A DNA stretch of 64,000 nucleotides from Castor canadensis (lineage: Eukaryota; Chordata; Mammalia; Rodentia; Castoridae): contig NC_133391.1 in assembly GCF_047511655.1 (NCBI RefSeq), forward strand, positions 123,450,384 through 123,514,383, read 5' to 3'. A program made the translations under genes and the position numbers. Below are positions 52,154 through 63,558 of the stretch, piece by piece. Below the pieces are notes generated by a model. It was not told the DNA's origin and made no database searches. It saw only the letters and a list, made by a program, of their open reading frames with translations. Numbering within the stretch: the first letter of the stretch is position 1; every line of letters starts with the position of its first letter.

Positions 52154-54033
52154 CAAATGGTAAGAGAAATTAAATAAATACAAATGCATAGATACTTCTT
52201 TTCTCTCCAAATTGTTGAGAGACAAGGTAAAATTTTTTTTTTTTACAGTTTATTGCTTCCTTGGTAGGATTATGTGGCCAGAATGTGATAGGAATTTTCA
52301 CATTTTGTAGAAACCCCAACATCAGAAGACTTAAGATCAGCATAGATACCCAATTAGTTTGATTAGCACTTGGCAATCTGGTCTAGTAGAATCTGTGAAC
52401 TTGACCTGGAATACAGAGATGACACAACTGAATGATGCCACTTTTGCATCTCAATCTACCACTGTTTTTCTACAGTGTCTACCTGTGAGATTCAACAGCA
52501 CTTGGATACACTTACAGCAAGCTCCTCAAAGAGTTACCCTGTGTCATTAAATCAAAATTTACACCCCACTACCAAGGAAATACAAAGAGAACACAATAGA
52601 CAAACATGAGATCATATTTCCATTTTGGCTGGGGACAAGGGCAACTTTGAATCCTGAGCAGAGTGAGAGACCAGAGAAGATAAAATGCATGCTGAGATTG
52701 TAATTTCTCTTCCAGTTTGCTTTGCAAGATCCAGATGGGAAAGGAATAAGCATTTCTTTCTTTCACTTTCCACACTTGTCTTTCAAGTGTCTTGCCATCA
52801 AAAGAATACTCAGCATGAAAACATATTTTCTCTGCTCCAAGATTGTGGTTGGTATAAGTAAGAATGTGTCTAAAAGAGTGGAGGAAAGAGTGAGTTCTAT
52901 GGGCACAAAGAAACAGTCAAGACAAAAATCATTGCTGATAAAAATGATAATGTCCAAGATTTAAGACAGAAACTTCTGGATGGGAGAGTTATTTATGCTG
53001 GTTACAGCTTCCTAGAGGACTGAGTCACACAATTTGTCCTTTTGGTTATTGATTAATTAGACAATTTGGAAATATTACAAACTGTTGTCAAGTCTGAAAA
53101 ACAGTTCCTTCTCTTTTTTTCCCCTAGCGTCTCAAGATGGCAACTGGCTTTTTCTGGCACACACAGTAAAAGTCAATTTTGGTAACGTGCCATTGAAACG
53201 TGACTATAAAAGTTTTTATTCATAAGAATAATGAAGTGTTTAGAAGCTTTCTTTTTAACTCACACTTTTTATTTACAGTTAACAAGTTCTGAGAATTCTT
53301 TGGAAGCACTTTGACATTCTCTTACAGTACTTTGGAAAAGTACAACCCCTCCCCCCAACTCACCTTGAATTAAGTAATTGTTAATAGAGCAGGTCCTGGA
53401 AACTGAACTTTCTCTTTTCCTTAGATCCTGCAATTGCCCCAGTCACAGCCACTTGCCTTCAAGTTCTGGGCCCTCCCTGCTAACCAGGTCCTCCTAGTTT
53501 TACCTCCTGATAGGCATACTTGAACTTCAGCCTCCATACAACCCACTGTCTTTACCATCTCAAATATCACAAAACCTCAAGTTTCCTTGAGTGGCTCTTC
53601 TGTCTCACTCTTTTCTGGCTGCTAGAACTACAGCTGCCAGATCAGTGACCTTAACCTGGGAAAGTCAGTGTGTTCAGGGTGAGAGAACTTTATCCTGGAC
53701 ATATGATTCATTTGCTAATGCAATAACTTCATTTCTATTACCCCAGAAGAATGCGGCAGGCGTATTGACATTTTGTTCACTGGCACCAGAGACAATGTTG
53801 TGTTGCTGTAGTTCTAACACGCCCCAACTGAATTCTGATAGGATGCCGGAAACTTAGTAGGTAGGAACTAACCAGGTCTTTCAGGCTTTAAAATAATTCT
53901 GCACTACACTTACAAATTGACTTTAAGTAGCTTGGCCCAAGACCACTTTAACTTGAACTTCAGTAGCTACAGTCAGGTAGCAATCTAGCTTTCTTGGAAC
54001 AAGTACTTAGTCTTACTCGAAATTAGTTGATGA
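52154..54033. other. 1.9 kb mostly unique, no gene called
   Basis: Several 61-88-codon frames on both strands (e.g. 52359-52550, 53591-53857), none with a domain. 52960-53330 is complex unique text (tggttattgattaattagac, acgtgccattgaaacgtgac) that could be conserved noncoding. Confidence 0.35.
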
Positions 54034-54130
54034 GAGTCACTTGGGAGGCTGAGGAAGGAGGATTATGTGTTCAAGGCTAGCATGGGCTTCATAGTGAGAC
54101 TCTGTCCCATACACACACACATAAAAAACC
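54034..54130 (+). mobile_element. Partial B1-like SINE
   Basis: cacttgggaggctgaggaag, ttcaaggctagcatgggctt, tagtgagactctgtcccata, short CA tail. 5' end missing. Confidence 0.75.
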
Positions 54131-54222
54131 CAAAAAACCCCCCAATAAGTTACTAAGTTATGAAAGGGTCAAATCTTTGAGAGACCTCTGTGTTCTACAC
54201 AAATTTAATTTTTTAAAGTAGT

Positions 54223-54263
54223 GCTAAGCAAGTGCTCTACCACTGATCTATAGGCCTAGGCTA
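54223..54263 (-). mobile_element. ID fragment, antisense
   Basis: gctaagcaagtgctctacca then ctgatctataggcctaggc. Confidence 0.6.
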
Positions 54264-54605
54264 GGCCCTGCATGAATATTTTTGAAGGAATTTACTTTTA
54301 GCATATTGTATACAATTTACTCTTATCTGCATCCTTCCAAGCCTCTCCTTTAGCCTTCAGGTGTTAGAACATTGACTATCATTTAGCACTGGGTGTTCTG
54401 TAGAAAAGCTCCCAAATCCCCTCTCCCAAATTAAGAAGCACCTAGATCAGGTATTCAGGACCTCACTGACCACATTTTGTGCCTCAGACTTCCCTCCTGC
54501 TCATGTAAAGAATTGCCTAGAATCTTCCATTCATCTAAATGAGACTTTTGGGAGAAAGGAAAAGAAAAGGAAGGGTGGGCAGGAGAGAAAGATATGCTTC
54601 CAGGC
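54264..54605. other. No gene seen
   Basis: Unremarkable mixed text ending in a purine-rich run. Confidence 0.45.
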
Positions 54606-54690
54606 AGGGGAAGCATTGTAGCTCAAGTGGTAGAGAGGCCCTGGGTTCAATCTCCTGTACCAACCCCCACCCACCAACACCAAAAAAAGT
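54606..54690 (+). mobile_element. ID-type SINE
   Basis: gaagcattgtagctcaagtg, gccctgggttcaatctcctg, acaccaaaaaaag. Middle part deleted. Confidence 0.75.
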
Positions 54691-55769
54691 ATTTTTTAAA
54701 AAAGACAGACAGAGAGAGAGGCTTCCTGTAGCTGGTTAGACCACAGGATGTAGCTTATCTACTAAAGTATTAGTGACATGACCATAACACGACAGAAGGA
54801 CAGAGCGTGCAAGTGTAGAGCTGGTCTGCCTTCCTTTGGAGAAGTTTCCATTAGCTTACTCTTATTCCCCTACCTTTAACTAAGATGGGGTCAGAAAAGG
54901 CATGCAAAGTTGGTCACCTTCTCAAATAACTTCAGAAAAACAAAATGTGCCCCATTAGGGACCCTCCAAAGGAGGAAATGTACTCGGGTATAATCGTGAG
55001 AAATTTGTCTCATGTCACCTGATGCTAGTTGGAAATTTACTGGCTTGTTGTGCTGCTGACTGAACAAAACAGAGGCTAATGGCCTCTGGCTGAAGATTTT
55101 TATAATTGAAGCTGAGAAAGAGTGGGCCATGTGCATGTTTAGAACAGTGATTGCATTGTGGGTCACAACAGAAGTCCCACTTGTCAGTCACACAAACGTT
55201 TAAGACCACAGAAAGGCATCTGATTTGGAACAGGGATGACAAAATGGTTCTTTTGGTTTTTTCCACTTTGCCCTGAATACAGGACTGATGCCTGCTTTGT
55301 GTGGGAATGAAGTCTTACATTCCTTTCAGGACCTATCCAATCATTAAGAGAGAGAGAGAAAATTCCCATCTGGAATCACTCCTACCACTTTCTGAAAAAA
55401 GTAAGCTTTACTCTTTGTCACCCAATGAGGGGGAAAAAAGTGATATAAAGGATATCATGGCAGGATATTTTCCTTATTTGCTCTCATTACTTTTCTTCCT
55501 TGTTTTTACTAACTTTCTCAGTGTGTATTCTCAGGGTACAGAACAATGTTTAAGAAGCTGCTGTGAGGATGAGAGCAGGGTATACTCATATGTGTGTAAA
55601 ATGATTCTGGAAGAATATGGAAGAAACTGGTAATGGTGGCCCCTTTGGGGGGCAGAAGTTGGCATACAGGAGACAAGAGTAAAAGGGAAACTTCCTTTTC
55701 ACTATCTCCCTTTTTTATTGACTTGTATAAGCAGAAGGTATGCAATATCTCATTAAGAATTTAAATTTT
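54691..55769. other. 1.1 kb, no gene called
   Basis: Contains the 110-codon plus-strand frame 55301-55633. Its C-terminal part has a hydrophobic stretch followed by closely spaced cysteines, but it matches nothing I know and no regulatory or splice context supports it. Confidence 0.35.
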
Positions 55770-55770
55770 G

Positions 55771-56095
55771 CCAGGCACAGTGGATCAATGCCTGTAATCC
55801 CAGCTACTTAGCAGGTAGGGATCAAGAGGATCTCAGTTGCAGGCTGGCCTGGGTGAAAAGTCATGAGAATCCATCTCAAAAAATATGACAGGTATGGCAC
55901 CTGCAATCCAAGCTATGCAAGAGACATGCACAGAAGGAGCTCAGTTTGAAGCCAGCTCTAGGCAAAAAAGCACAAGACCCTATCCTAAAAATAACTAAAA
56001 GCAAAAAGGGCTGGGGGTGTTGTTCAAGTGGTAGAGTACCTGCTTCATAGCATGAGGTCCTGAGTTCAAATCCTTAACTGCAAAAAAAAAATTAA
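55771..56095 (+). mobile_element. Trimeric B1-B1-ID SINE
   Basis: Module 1: gccaggcacagtggatcaat ... gctggcctgggtgaaaagtc. Module 2: gacaggtatggcacctgcaa ... gccagctctaggcaaaaaag, ctatcctaaaaataactaaa. Module 3: ggtgttgttcaagtggtaga ... gagttcaaatccttaactgc, A-tail. Confidence 0.8.
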
Positions 56096-56329
56096 AGTTA
56101 TTATGGGAATAAGTAAACTATAAGAAAATACATATGTCAGACAGACAAAAACAAGTTCTATAAAGCATTATTTAAAGAAATAGAAGAAAATGAAGTATAA
56201 AGTCTGGCCTCTATCCTTGTCATGAACTCTGTTAAATTTCTGTAGTCTGTCACTGATCTGCTTAATTGGCTTTTATCACTATAAAAATAAGTCACAGATA
56301 ATAGGCTGTAGGTACTGAAGTGTTGGGTG

Positions 56330-56640
56330 TGTATTAGCTTTCTGTAGCTATGACCAAAATATCTGCTCATGGTTTCAGAGGTTTCAATCCATTTTGGCTG
56401 AGCTGTCAGGGAAGAGCAGCTCACATCATGATGAACAAGAAGGACATGTCCTCAGTGATCTACTTTCTTCAAGCAGGCCCCCTTCAACAGTTCTACCACC
56501 TCCCAAGGCTATTCGAGTTTTGAATCCATCCATGGAGTAAACCATCCTTAGGTCAGAACACTCATGATCTAATCCTCTCTGGAAAGGCCTTCAGAGGTGT
56601 GCTTTACTGACTCCCTCAGTATTGATTAACCCTCACAAGG
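56330..56640 (-). mobile_element. MaLR-type LTR, antisense
   Basis: gtgtattagctttctgtagc, ctcatggtttcagaggtttc, gaagagcagctcacatcatg, ttctaccacctcccaaggct, gtattgattaaccctcac. Solo LTR, worn at its 5' side. Confidence 0.75.
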
Positions 56641-56679
56641 TTGTTTTTGTTTGTTTGGTTTTGGTTTTGGGGGTTTTTT

Positions 56680-56785
56680 AAGATTTTTTTAGACAAGTTC
56701 TCAATATGTGGCCCAGGCTGGCCTCAAACTTGCAATCCTTATGCCTCCACCTCTCAAGTGTGGACACCATTTCCAGTATTTGGCT
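56680..56785 (-). mobile_element. B1-like SINE, antisense
   Basis: agacaagttctcaatatgtg, gcccaggctggcctcaaact, tgcctccacctctcaagtgt. Confidence 0.7.
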
Positions 56786-56815
56786 CTTATTAGTATTCAT
56801 GGAAGTTATTAACAC

Positions 56816-57835
56816 TGTGGGAGAAGGAAGTAAGGAAACTTGATAAATTTGGGGCCAGCTGTAAACAACTGAATGTTCATCTTAGCCAGTCTAGGTTCGT
56901 AGGATGCACCAACGCCTCTTGGGTATACAATACTTGTCAGTTCAGGTGGAATCTTACATCATACCCGTGGAGAACAGAATAGGAGAAGCCTATGAGGACA
57001 TAAGATGCAGAGCAGCTGCTTTTCCTAAGATGTTTATGTCAAATAACATGTAGGCTGGGATTTGGCACAGCCCCAGCCACAGAAGAGAGTGAGAAGGCAA
57101 GCTGCAACTTAGCTGCTTTCCCTAAGATGTTTAGAAGCAGGAACACAGGTTCCTCTTGTTACAATGTCACATCTTTCCCCAAGAACCATTGCTCTACCTC
57201 CTTGTTTACCACTGGATATAAAAGACTTGCTGAAGGAGGAAGCAAGGTTTTTTGATGATGGGAGGCTTTTGGATGGAGGGAAGCTTTTTGATGAGGGCTT
57301 TTTTGCTGAAGGGAAATGGATTGCTGAAGGGAAATTGCTGGAGGGAGAATTGCTGAAGGGAGGATTGCTGAAGGGGAATTGCTGAAGCTAAAGAAAGATC
57401 ATGGGACAGTGCAATTCTGCACAGAGAACTTTATACACAGGCTTTAGAAAAGCTAAGCTAAAGAAAAGCTAAGAGAACATGGGACAGAGGAAGTCTGAGG
57501 GCAAAGACTTTAAGAGAGATTATGCTAAAGAACAGCTAAGAGGAAACATGGGACAGAGCGAGTCTAAGGAAAGAGACTTTAAAGAATAGAAGACTTTTAG
57601 AAGCAAGGTTTTAAAGAACTGTAAAGGAGTAAGGTCTTAAAGAAAAGATAGAGAAAAGAAGCAGAGTAAAGAGAAGAGATTAATAGAGATAAGAAACAAT
57701 GAGGCAGTTGTGTGTCTCCACCCAAGCACCCAACACACCTGGCCCCAACTTTCTGTCTACCCTGTGTCTTTTCTGCATCTCTCATCGCCCCCAGTTAGGC
57801 CCAGTTAGGTTCAGTAATATCAGGAGCAAGAGAAA
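56816..57835 (+). mobile_element. Putative ERV2-type solo LTR
   Basis: Starts tgtgggagaaggaagtaagg. A 22-base U3 block (gctgcttttcctaagatgtt and following) recurs at 57015 and 57112. A TATA box (tataaaa, 57217-57223) follows, then an unusual purine-rich tandem region and a C/T-rich end. No gag, pol or env follows and no primer binding site is seen, so it looks like a solo LTR. The 3' border and target duplication could not be fixed. The frame 57164-57385 is produced by the tandem region and is not a gene. Confidence 0.5.
57225..57600. repeat. Purine-rich tandem repeats inside the LTR
   Basis: 57225-57390 repeats short 'ttgctgaaggga' units. 57401, 57479 and 57548 start three longer modules around catgggacag ... 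gacttta (spacing 78 and 69). Confidence 0.75.
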
Positions 57836-58140
57836 AACCTCACTCCATATACCTCTAATGGCTATTGATTTATAATCCTTTGATAGAAAAATGGTTAAAG
57901 TGAACATTTGTGAGCTGTTTATCCATAGGGGCTGAGAGACTGCTTGGTATAACAGAGATGGAAGAACACCATTCAGTCTGACTACTGAAATGCTGAAAAG
58001 AAAAAAAAAATCATTTTGTTAAAAAGAAAAAGCTGTGGTGGCAGGTGGCGTGGTAACCATATGAAATTTTGAGACACAATGACTTACTATGCAGCGCAGT
58101 CAACTAGGGTTTGGTGGAAAACAGAAAGATTTTTACATGT

Positions 58141-58266
58141 TTTTTTTAATTTTTATTTTTTTATTATTCATACATGCATACAATGCTTGGGTCATTTCTC
58201 CCCCCTGCCCCCACCCCCTCCCTTAACACCCACTCCGCCCCCTCCTTCTCCCCCCCACCCCCTCGA
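58141..58266 (-). mobile_element. Very short L1 3' end, minus strand
   Basis: T-rich tail, attcatacatgcatacaatg, cttgggtcatttctcccccc, then C-rich tract ending ccccctcga. tacatgt occurs at 58134-58140 and 58267-58273 as a possible short TSD. Truncated at the same side of the G-rich tract as the copy at 1110-1246. Confidence 0.8.
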
Positions 58267-58273
58267 TACATGT

Positions 58274-58618
58274 ATCTTTCTACTACAATTTATCTCAATG
58301 TATTATGAACTTGTTTGCCTTTTCCACTACACTGTGAACAAGAGTTTAGTGTTGTCATTTTTGTAACCTCAGGGCTAGGCATAATGCCTGATACAATGGG
58401 TTCTTTATAGTCTTTGAACTGAATGCAAAAACAAAAGTATGAAAGCAAATTGTTTAATAGTTTTTTTCCTGGACCTTTCCCCAGAAAAATGTATATAATT
58501 CATGCACATAAAAAATTTAATACGATTTCAAGGCAGTCATGGGACTTCTGACCTCTCTGCCCCTTTCTTACACCCTCAAGCAAATCAGAGATTCTAGACT
58601 GAGAAATTCCTAAATTTA
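58274..58618. other. No gene seen
   Basis: AT-rich unique text. Confidence 0.45.
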
Positions 58619-58702
58619 GAGGTTAGGATGTAGCTCTGTGGAAGAACACTTGCTTAGTATGTGTGAGGCCCTGGGTTCGATCCCCAGCACTGGGAAAAAT
58701 AA
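58619..58702 (+). mobile_element. ID-type SINE
   Basis: aggttaggatgtagctctgt, gaacacttgcttagtatgtg, ctgggttcgatccccagcac. B-box intact. Confidence 0.85.
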
Positions 58703-58888
58703 TCTTAGGTTTAGAATACATACAAAGAAGAATGGAGAAATCTTCAGGAACATTTTCCATACCTTGTTTTTTCTTTCATTTACCTTATGTAGAAACTTTT
58801 AGTATAGTAAAGAAAAGGGCCCTTTCATGCAGAAATCTGCTCCTGGTGGGAATAAAAAGAACTTATTGGTATCGTTTTATATTTCATT

Positions 58889-58976
58889 GATTTTTTTTTC
58901 ACTGCTGGGGATTTGAACCCAGGATCACACATGCTAGGAAAGTGTTCTTCCATTGAATCACAATCCTCTGTCCTAT
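58889..58976 (-). mobile_element. ID-type SINE, antisense
   Basis: T-tail, cactgctggggatttgaacc, gctaggaaagtgttcttcca, ttgaatcacaatcctctgtc. Confidence 0.8.
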
Positions 58977-59349
58977 GTAGTTTTAGATTCACAGTTAAAT
59001 ATTTTTGCAATTATTGTAGAGAAATGCATGCTTATAGCAAAGGTAATTTTAAAGAGTCTGTTAACAAATACTTTATTCACTAATTGTTGAGGACAATGCA
59101 AGACTGTGGAGGATGGGACAAAAACAATGACTCAAGATCACAATATATGGGGGTGTGCATGATAATCCTGGTTGTTTGAATCATTTTTGCCTCTGTATTA
59201 TGTGTGAAGACAGCAATGGGTGGATGGACAGAGGGCAAGGTAAATTCTGTAAGAAAAGAACATGAATTCTCATTTTATTCCATGAGTGCTTTCGACCTTA
59301 TTGTGATCATGTATAAATGTTAGCCTCCCATCCTGAGTTCCCAGAGGTT
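58977..59349. other. No gene seen
   Basis: AT-rich unique text without notable frames. Confidence 0.45.
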
Positions 59350-59705
59350 AGACTTTCTCTTTGCTGTGACCAAATATCTGAAACAAGTTAATGGAGGAAA
59401 GATTTATTTTGGCTCAAGGTTTTTAGTCCACCATGGTGGGAAAGCAGCTCACATCTTGGCGGCCAGGAAGCAGAGCAAGACAGTGCCTGTGCTCTGGAGC
59501 TTCTTCCTCCTCCTTCTGCTTTCATTCCACCTGGGTCCCCAGGCTATTGAGCGATGCCACTAACAATCAAGTCAGGTTTATCCCCATTAGTTAATCATCT
59601 CTGGGAATGGCCTTGCAGACACACAGTTGTACTTTATAATCCCCTAGTCCTGCTCAATCCAATTAAATGGACAATCAAAAGTAACTGTCACACTAAATGA
59701 CCCCT
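59350..59705 (-). mobile_element. MaLR-type LTR, antisense
   Basis: ttgctgtgaccaaatatctg, gatttattttggctcaaggt, gaaagcagctcacatcttgg, gtttatccccattagttaat, ggacaatcaaaagtaactgt. Solo LTR remnant. Confidence 0.75.
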
Positions 59706-60010
59706 AAGAGTGAGAACCTCTGGACCAGCACTGGCTGGTTCCAGATGAGTACACTCCAAAGTTTACAGTAAACTTTGTAAACAGTAGGAGGTAGCAGGGA
59801 CATGAAATGCCTTTTCTAAGACCTACCACATGAATGTTTCACCTGAGTGACGTTTTCTTGATGATCTTCACGGAAGGAGCCTTGGAAGCTGACCTGTTGC
59901 TTCGAGGTGCTTCAAGGGAGGGATCGCCTCTGTAGCACTCCTGGCAGCTGCAGACTATTTATGCACAATCATTAGCAGCAGCACAGTGTGCTTTAAATCA
60001 ACATTTGTTT
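59706..60010. other. No gene seen
   Basis: Includes a small palindrome (aagtttacagtaaactt, about 59759-59775). No repeat named. Confidence 0.45.
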
Positions 60011-60106
60011 GCTTATTTATTTATTTTTATGGTGTTGGGGTTCACCCAGGTCCTCTAACATGCTAGGCAAGTAAGTGCTCTACCACTGAACTACACCCCC
60101 AGTCCT
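60011..60106 (-). mobile_element. ID-type SINE, antisense
   Basis: attt-repeat tail, tggtgttggggttcacccag, gtaagtgctctaccactgaa, ctacacccccagtcc. Confidence 0.85.
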
Positions 60107-60114
60107 TCCACAGC

Positions 60115-60202
60115 TTTTTTTTTTGGCAGTGCAGGGACTTGAACTCAGGGCTTTACACTTGCTAAGCAGATGCTCTATTGCTTAAGCCATACCTCCACCA
60201 GC
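60115..60202 (-). mobile_element. ID-type SINE, antisense
   Basis: T-tail, cagtgcagggacttgaactc, gcagatgctctattgcttaa, gccatacctccaccagc. Confidence 0.85.
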
Positions 60203-60745
60203 AAGTGACTAGAAATTGCTTCCTCACACTGAACTAAACCTCCTATTTTCTAACCGTATCTAAGCTCTGACTTGGAAGCTGTGAAAAATTAGCAGATCTC
60301 TCTCCCCTATCTTGCAAATATTTGAAAATGATGATTTGTACTTCTGAATTCAATCCAGAGTGAACTTCTCTAATTCTGTTATGTGTCTCTCTGGATAAGT
60401 ATTTTCAAAGTCATCACCATCTTGTCCCTGCTCCTCCAAACACTGCAATACTTGGCCAGTCTGCTTACAATGCAACACACAGAATGGAACACAGTGTTCT
60501 GCTGTGATTGATTTTGCCACAGGAGTCCAGAGGGTTTATTCTTTTCATCTAGACTAAACTTTGACCAGTACATTTGTCAAAGGCTTTTGTGCTCCCTGCT
60601 CCTTCCCCTCCTCAGGTGTACTGTACTGTGAGCTTCTATTGAAATTTTGTCAAATAAAACTCTTAAGTCTTCTCTCATAAGTACCACTAACCAGCCACCT
60701 TTTACCTGGCAATGGAATATGCCTGATCTTTCCCTTCTTTTTTCC
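60203..60745. other. No gene seen
   Basis: 540 bp of unique-looking, slightly pyrimidine-rich text. The 64-codon minus-strand frame is unsupported. Confidence 0.45.
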
Positions 60746-60749
60746 CCTG

Positions 60750-60863
60750 AGGGTGTGTGTGTGTGTCTATGTAGCCCAGGGTGGCCTTGAACTCATGATT
60801 TCCCTACCTTAGCCTCTTGAGTTGAGTGCTGTGATTACAGGCACATGCCACCATGTCTGGCTC
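60750..60863 (-). mobile_element. B1-like SINE, antisense
   Basis: TG-rich tail (60753-60766), tatgtagcccagggtggcct, gattacaggcacatgccacc, atgtctggct. Confidence 0.8.
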
Positions 60864-61870
60864 TGACTTCATTTTATCTTGAGACTAGACTGATTTAAAA
60901 TCTTAATAACATCATCATGTGTGATCATTCCACCTATCTATAAATTAAATAACTGTTAGTGGAATTTCTTGTATTTTCAGCCAAAAAACATGAAATTTCT
61001 TCAGCTTAATGTGAATTTATATTCCAACAGCTAGGAACCCACCTGGCTATTATCTAGTCATGTCCTCCATCTTTGGCACAAAAGTGTCATTATGTCAATA
61101 GAGACGTCATGTCTTGTTGGACTCAGTAAACACTATTTCTTTAAACTATCCTTAGGCCCACAGCTTCTTTAGTGACAAGCTACACATTTTATCATGGGAA
61201 TAAAAAGTTTAGGTGCACTCCCTGAGCTCTAGAAAGTAAGCAGTCAGAAAACTTGCCGGTTCCTGAGAACAGAACAATGGAGCTGATCTCATGTCATTCC
61301 TTGCCTTTTCTTGTACAAAGAGTGGACTAGCTGTGTCAAACCTGTGTTTTCTGCAGAAAGGGAACTCCAAGGTGAATTTAACCATATAAAAACTTAAAAA
61401 TCACTTAATTGATGAGTGTGAGTTGTATTCATTACCACAAATACTCAATTTTTTAAACAAAATCTCTACCTATAATATTATACTGTATGTTCAAAAGGGC
61501 TATTTTGGTCTAGTTTTTAGAATTTATAACATTTATCCCTTGCCTTGATCTGTTTGTACCAGATAACCACTTCCATTGTTTTCAGTGGAAATTTCTCCAT
61601 TAAAGATGACTGAAATAATAAATTTTGGACATTGTTTCTCAAAGAAAATGAAAATTTATAGTGTCTTTTTTGCATTTATTCTCACCAAACATTTATGAGA
61701 AGGAATAGTTAATTTCAAGGAGCTATCGAATTTCAGATGGGGGTCACAATAAGTTTAATAACATTGTATTGAGAGAAGAAAGCCACTTTAGTCACTAAAT
61801 CTATTAGATGAGCTACTCTTTTAACATCTAGGAGCTGTTAACCATATCCAATTTGAGGGATTAGAATTTG
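60864..61870. other. 1 kb unique-looking, no gene seen
   Basis: AT-rich, complex, no repeat recognised and no frame of note. Confidence 0.45.
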
Positions 61871-62318
61871 CTATTGACTGAGTATTTGTGTCCCCTCCCA
61901 TATTCACATATGGAAGCCCTAACCCTCACTGTGATGGCATTAGGAGGTGGGGCCTTTGGGGTAATTAGGTTTAGATAATGACCAATTCCCTGAAGATGGA
62001 ATTCGTGTTCTCAGAAGACACCACAGGACTGCTTGCAAACCAAGGGGCCTCACCAAGGATTAAATTTACCAGCACCAAGAGTATGGGACTTCCCAGCTTC
62101 CAGACCGTGAGACGTATGTGGGTTGTCAGTGTGTGTGTGTATGTGTGAGTCTGAACCAGGTTTAGCTAGGTAGCCCAGGCTGGCATGGCTCCTCCTGCCT
62201 CAGCCTCCCAAGTGCTAAGACTATATTCATGTATCACCATGATCAGCTGTATGTCTGTTTCTGAGGTCACTTAGTCTATGGTAGGTATTTTGTTATAGCA
62301 GTCCAAACTAAGACACTG
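61871..62318 (+). mobile_element. MLT1-type (MaLR) LTR, split by a B1
   Basis: ctattgactgagtatttgtg, ccctaaccctcactgtgatg, aggaggtggggcctttgggg, gggacttcccagcttccaga, then after the B1: ggtcacttagtctatggtag, tattttgttatagcagtcca, aactaagaca. Old mammal-wide LTR, plus strand. Confidence 0.8.
62130..62250 (-). mobile_element. B1-like SINE inside the MLT1 LTR
   Basis: TG-rich tail, tagctaggtagcccaggctg, ctcctgcctcagcctcccaa, tgtatcaccatgatcagct. The LTR resumes afterwards. Confidence 0.75.
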
Positions 62319-63477
62319 TCTTGATGCAATTTCCTTGCATGGAAAATTCTTTTTGTGTATGACAGAAAAAAACCCCAATGAAACAAAACCCCCAAAACAG
62401 TCATATGCAAACCAGTTGATCCAGTGGGAAGGCAAGATCTCCACAGAACTTTAATTCACACACAAAAGCTAAAGGCAAAGTGGTAAAGTAGAAAATTAAG
62501 TCATTCCCTACAAGTGAAGACATTTACAAGTACAAAAATCATATCAGTAATTTTTCTTTGAAGAACTGCTTTCTTGATTTTAGCCTTCTGTACAAAGCAG
62601 TTCACTGTCTAAAGAATGACAGGTATTTCATTCTATTAGCTTTAGAAAGGCAAGACTCAGGCATAAATAGCTCGGGTGGTAACTCTTCAAGACCATTTCA
62701 GGTATCCATGTATCATGCAATTTTATTCCAGAGGGAAAGTCCATTTTAGAAGGTATGACATCAAGACCTTCCTTTCCATTCTCTGCAGCATCTTAAAATC
62801 AAACCTTTAGGAACTGTATGCACTATATTTTGGCATATTTTAAGAACTTGCCCTTAGCAACATAACGGTGTCTGAAAAGAATCTGAAATATCCTCAATCA
62901 GCAATCAACACTTCATTATGTATGGCTCAGCCCATCGGTCTGAAGTGTGAGTGTGCCCAATCACAGTCTTTATGTTATCTTCCATTCAGGGCACCTCAGT
63001 GACACTCCATGCTTTGATGGGGGTGGGACAAACCAATGGGTGGCCCCACTGAAGAAGGCTTTAAAAAGGAAGTCCTTCCTTTTGAATCATAATGGTGAAT
63101 TTTTAAAATGTATTTGATTTTGCTGTTTGCTGTTCTTTGGTAGAGTTTAGATATTACAGGAAGACCTAAAACAACAACAAAAGAACACCAGCATGTTTTC
63201 CTGTGTTAGAATTTAACATTAAAGTCTGAAAGAAATGTGAGCTCATTCTCATGGATAATAATCTAACTTTACTGTGTAAGTGTTTTCCACAGCATTTATC
63301 AGCTTTTCCATGTGAAATGCAATTTAAACTAAAGGTATTGTGAAGGAGACATCCTGGGCGATGGAAAAAGCTGAAGGGAGTAGTTTCTTGCCTGAAAGTG
63401 GAAAACAAGAGTCTGGGGGTGGGGGGAAGCTATGAGAAAACTTCCAGAGGTTGCTAAGACTACCATAAAAACAGCTT
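62319..63477. other. 1.2 kb unique-looking, no gene seen
   Basis: AT-rich. Frames of 63 (plus) and 80 (minus) codons carry no domain. Confidence 0.45.
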
Positions 63478-63558
63478 GTGGGGTAAGTAGCACTCACCTA
63501 GCATGTGTGAGGAGGCCCTGGGTTTTATCCCCAGCACCACAAAAGAAAAAAAAAAAAT
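63478..63558 (+). mobile_element. ID-type SINE
   Basis: tgtggggtaagtagcactca, cctagcatgtgtgaggaggc, ctgggttttatccccagcac, A-tail. The A-box is partly deleted. Confidence 0.75.

Noticed and set aside
55301-55633. 110-codon frame with a hydrophobic stretch and paired cysteines
   Set aside because: Looked briefly like a small secreted protein, but its start is arbitrary, no splice or promoter context is seen, and the N-terminal half is low in information.
57164-57385. 73-codon frame with repeated 'EGKLLEG'-like units
   Set aside because: Produced by short GA-rich tandem repeats after the LTR TATA box; no domain and no downstream context.
57401-57600. CRISPR-like spaced repeats
   Set aside because: Only three diverged modules with unequal spacing inside an LTR; the genome is mammalian.
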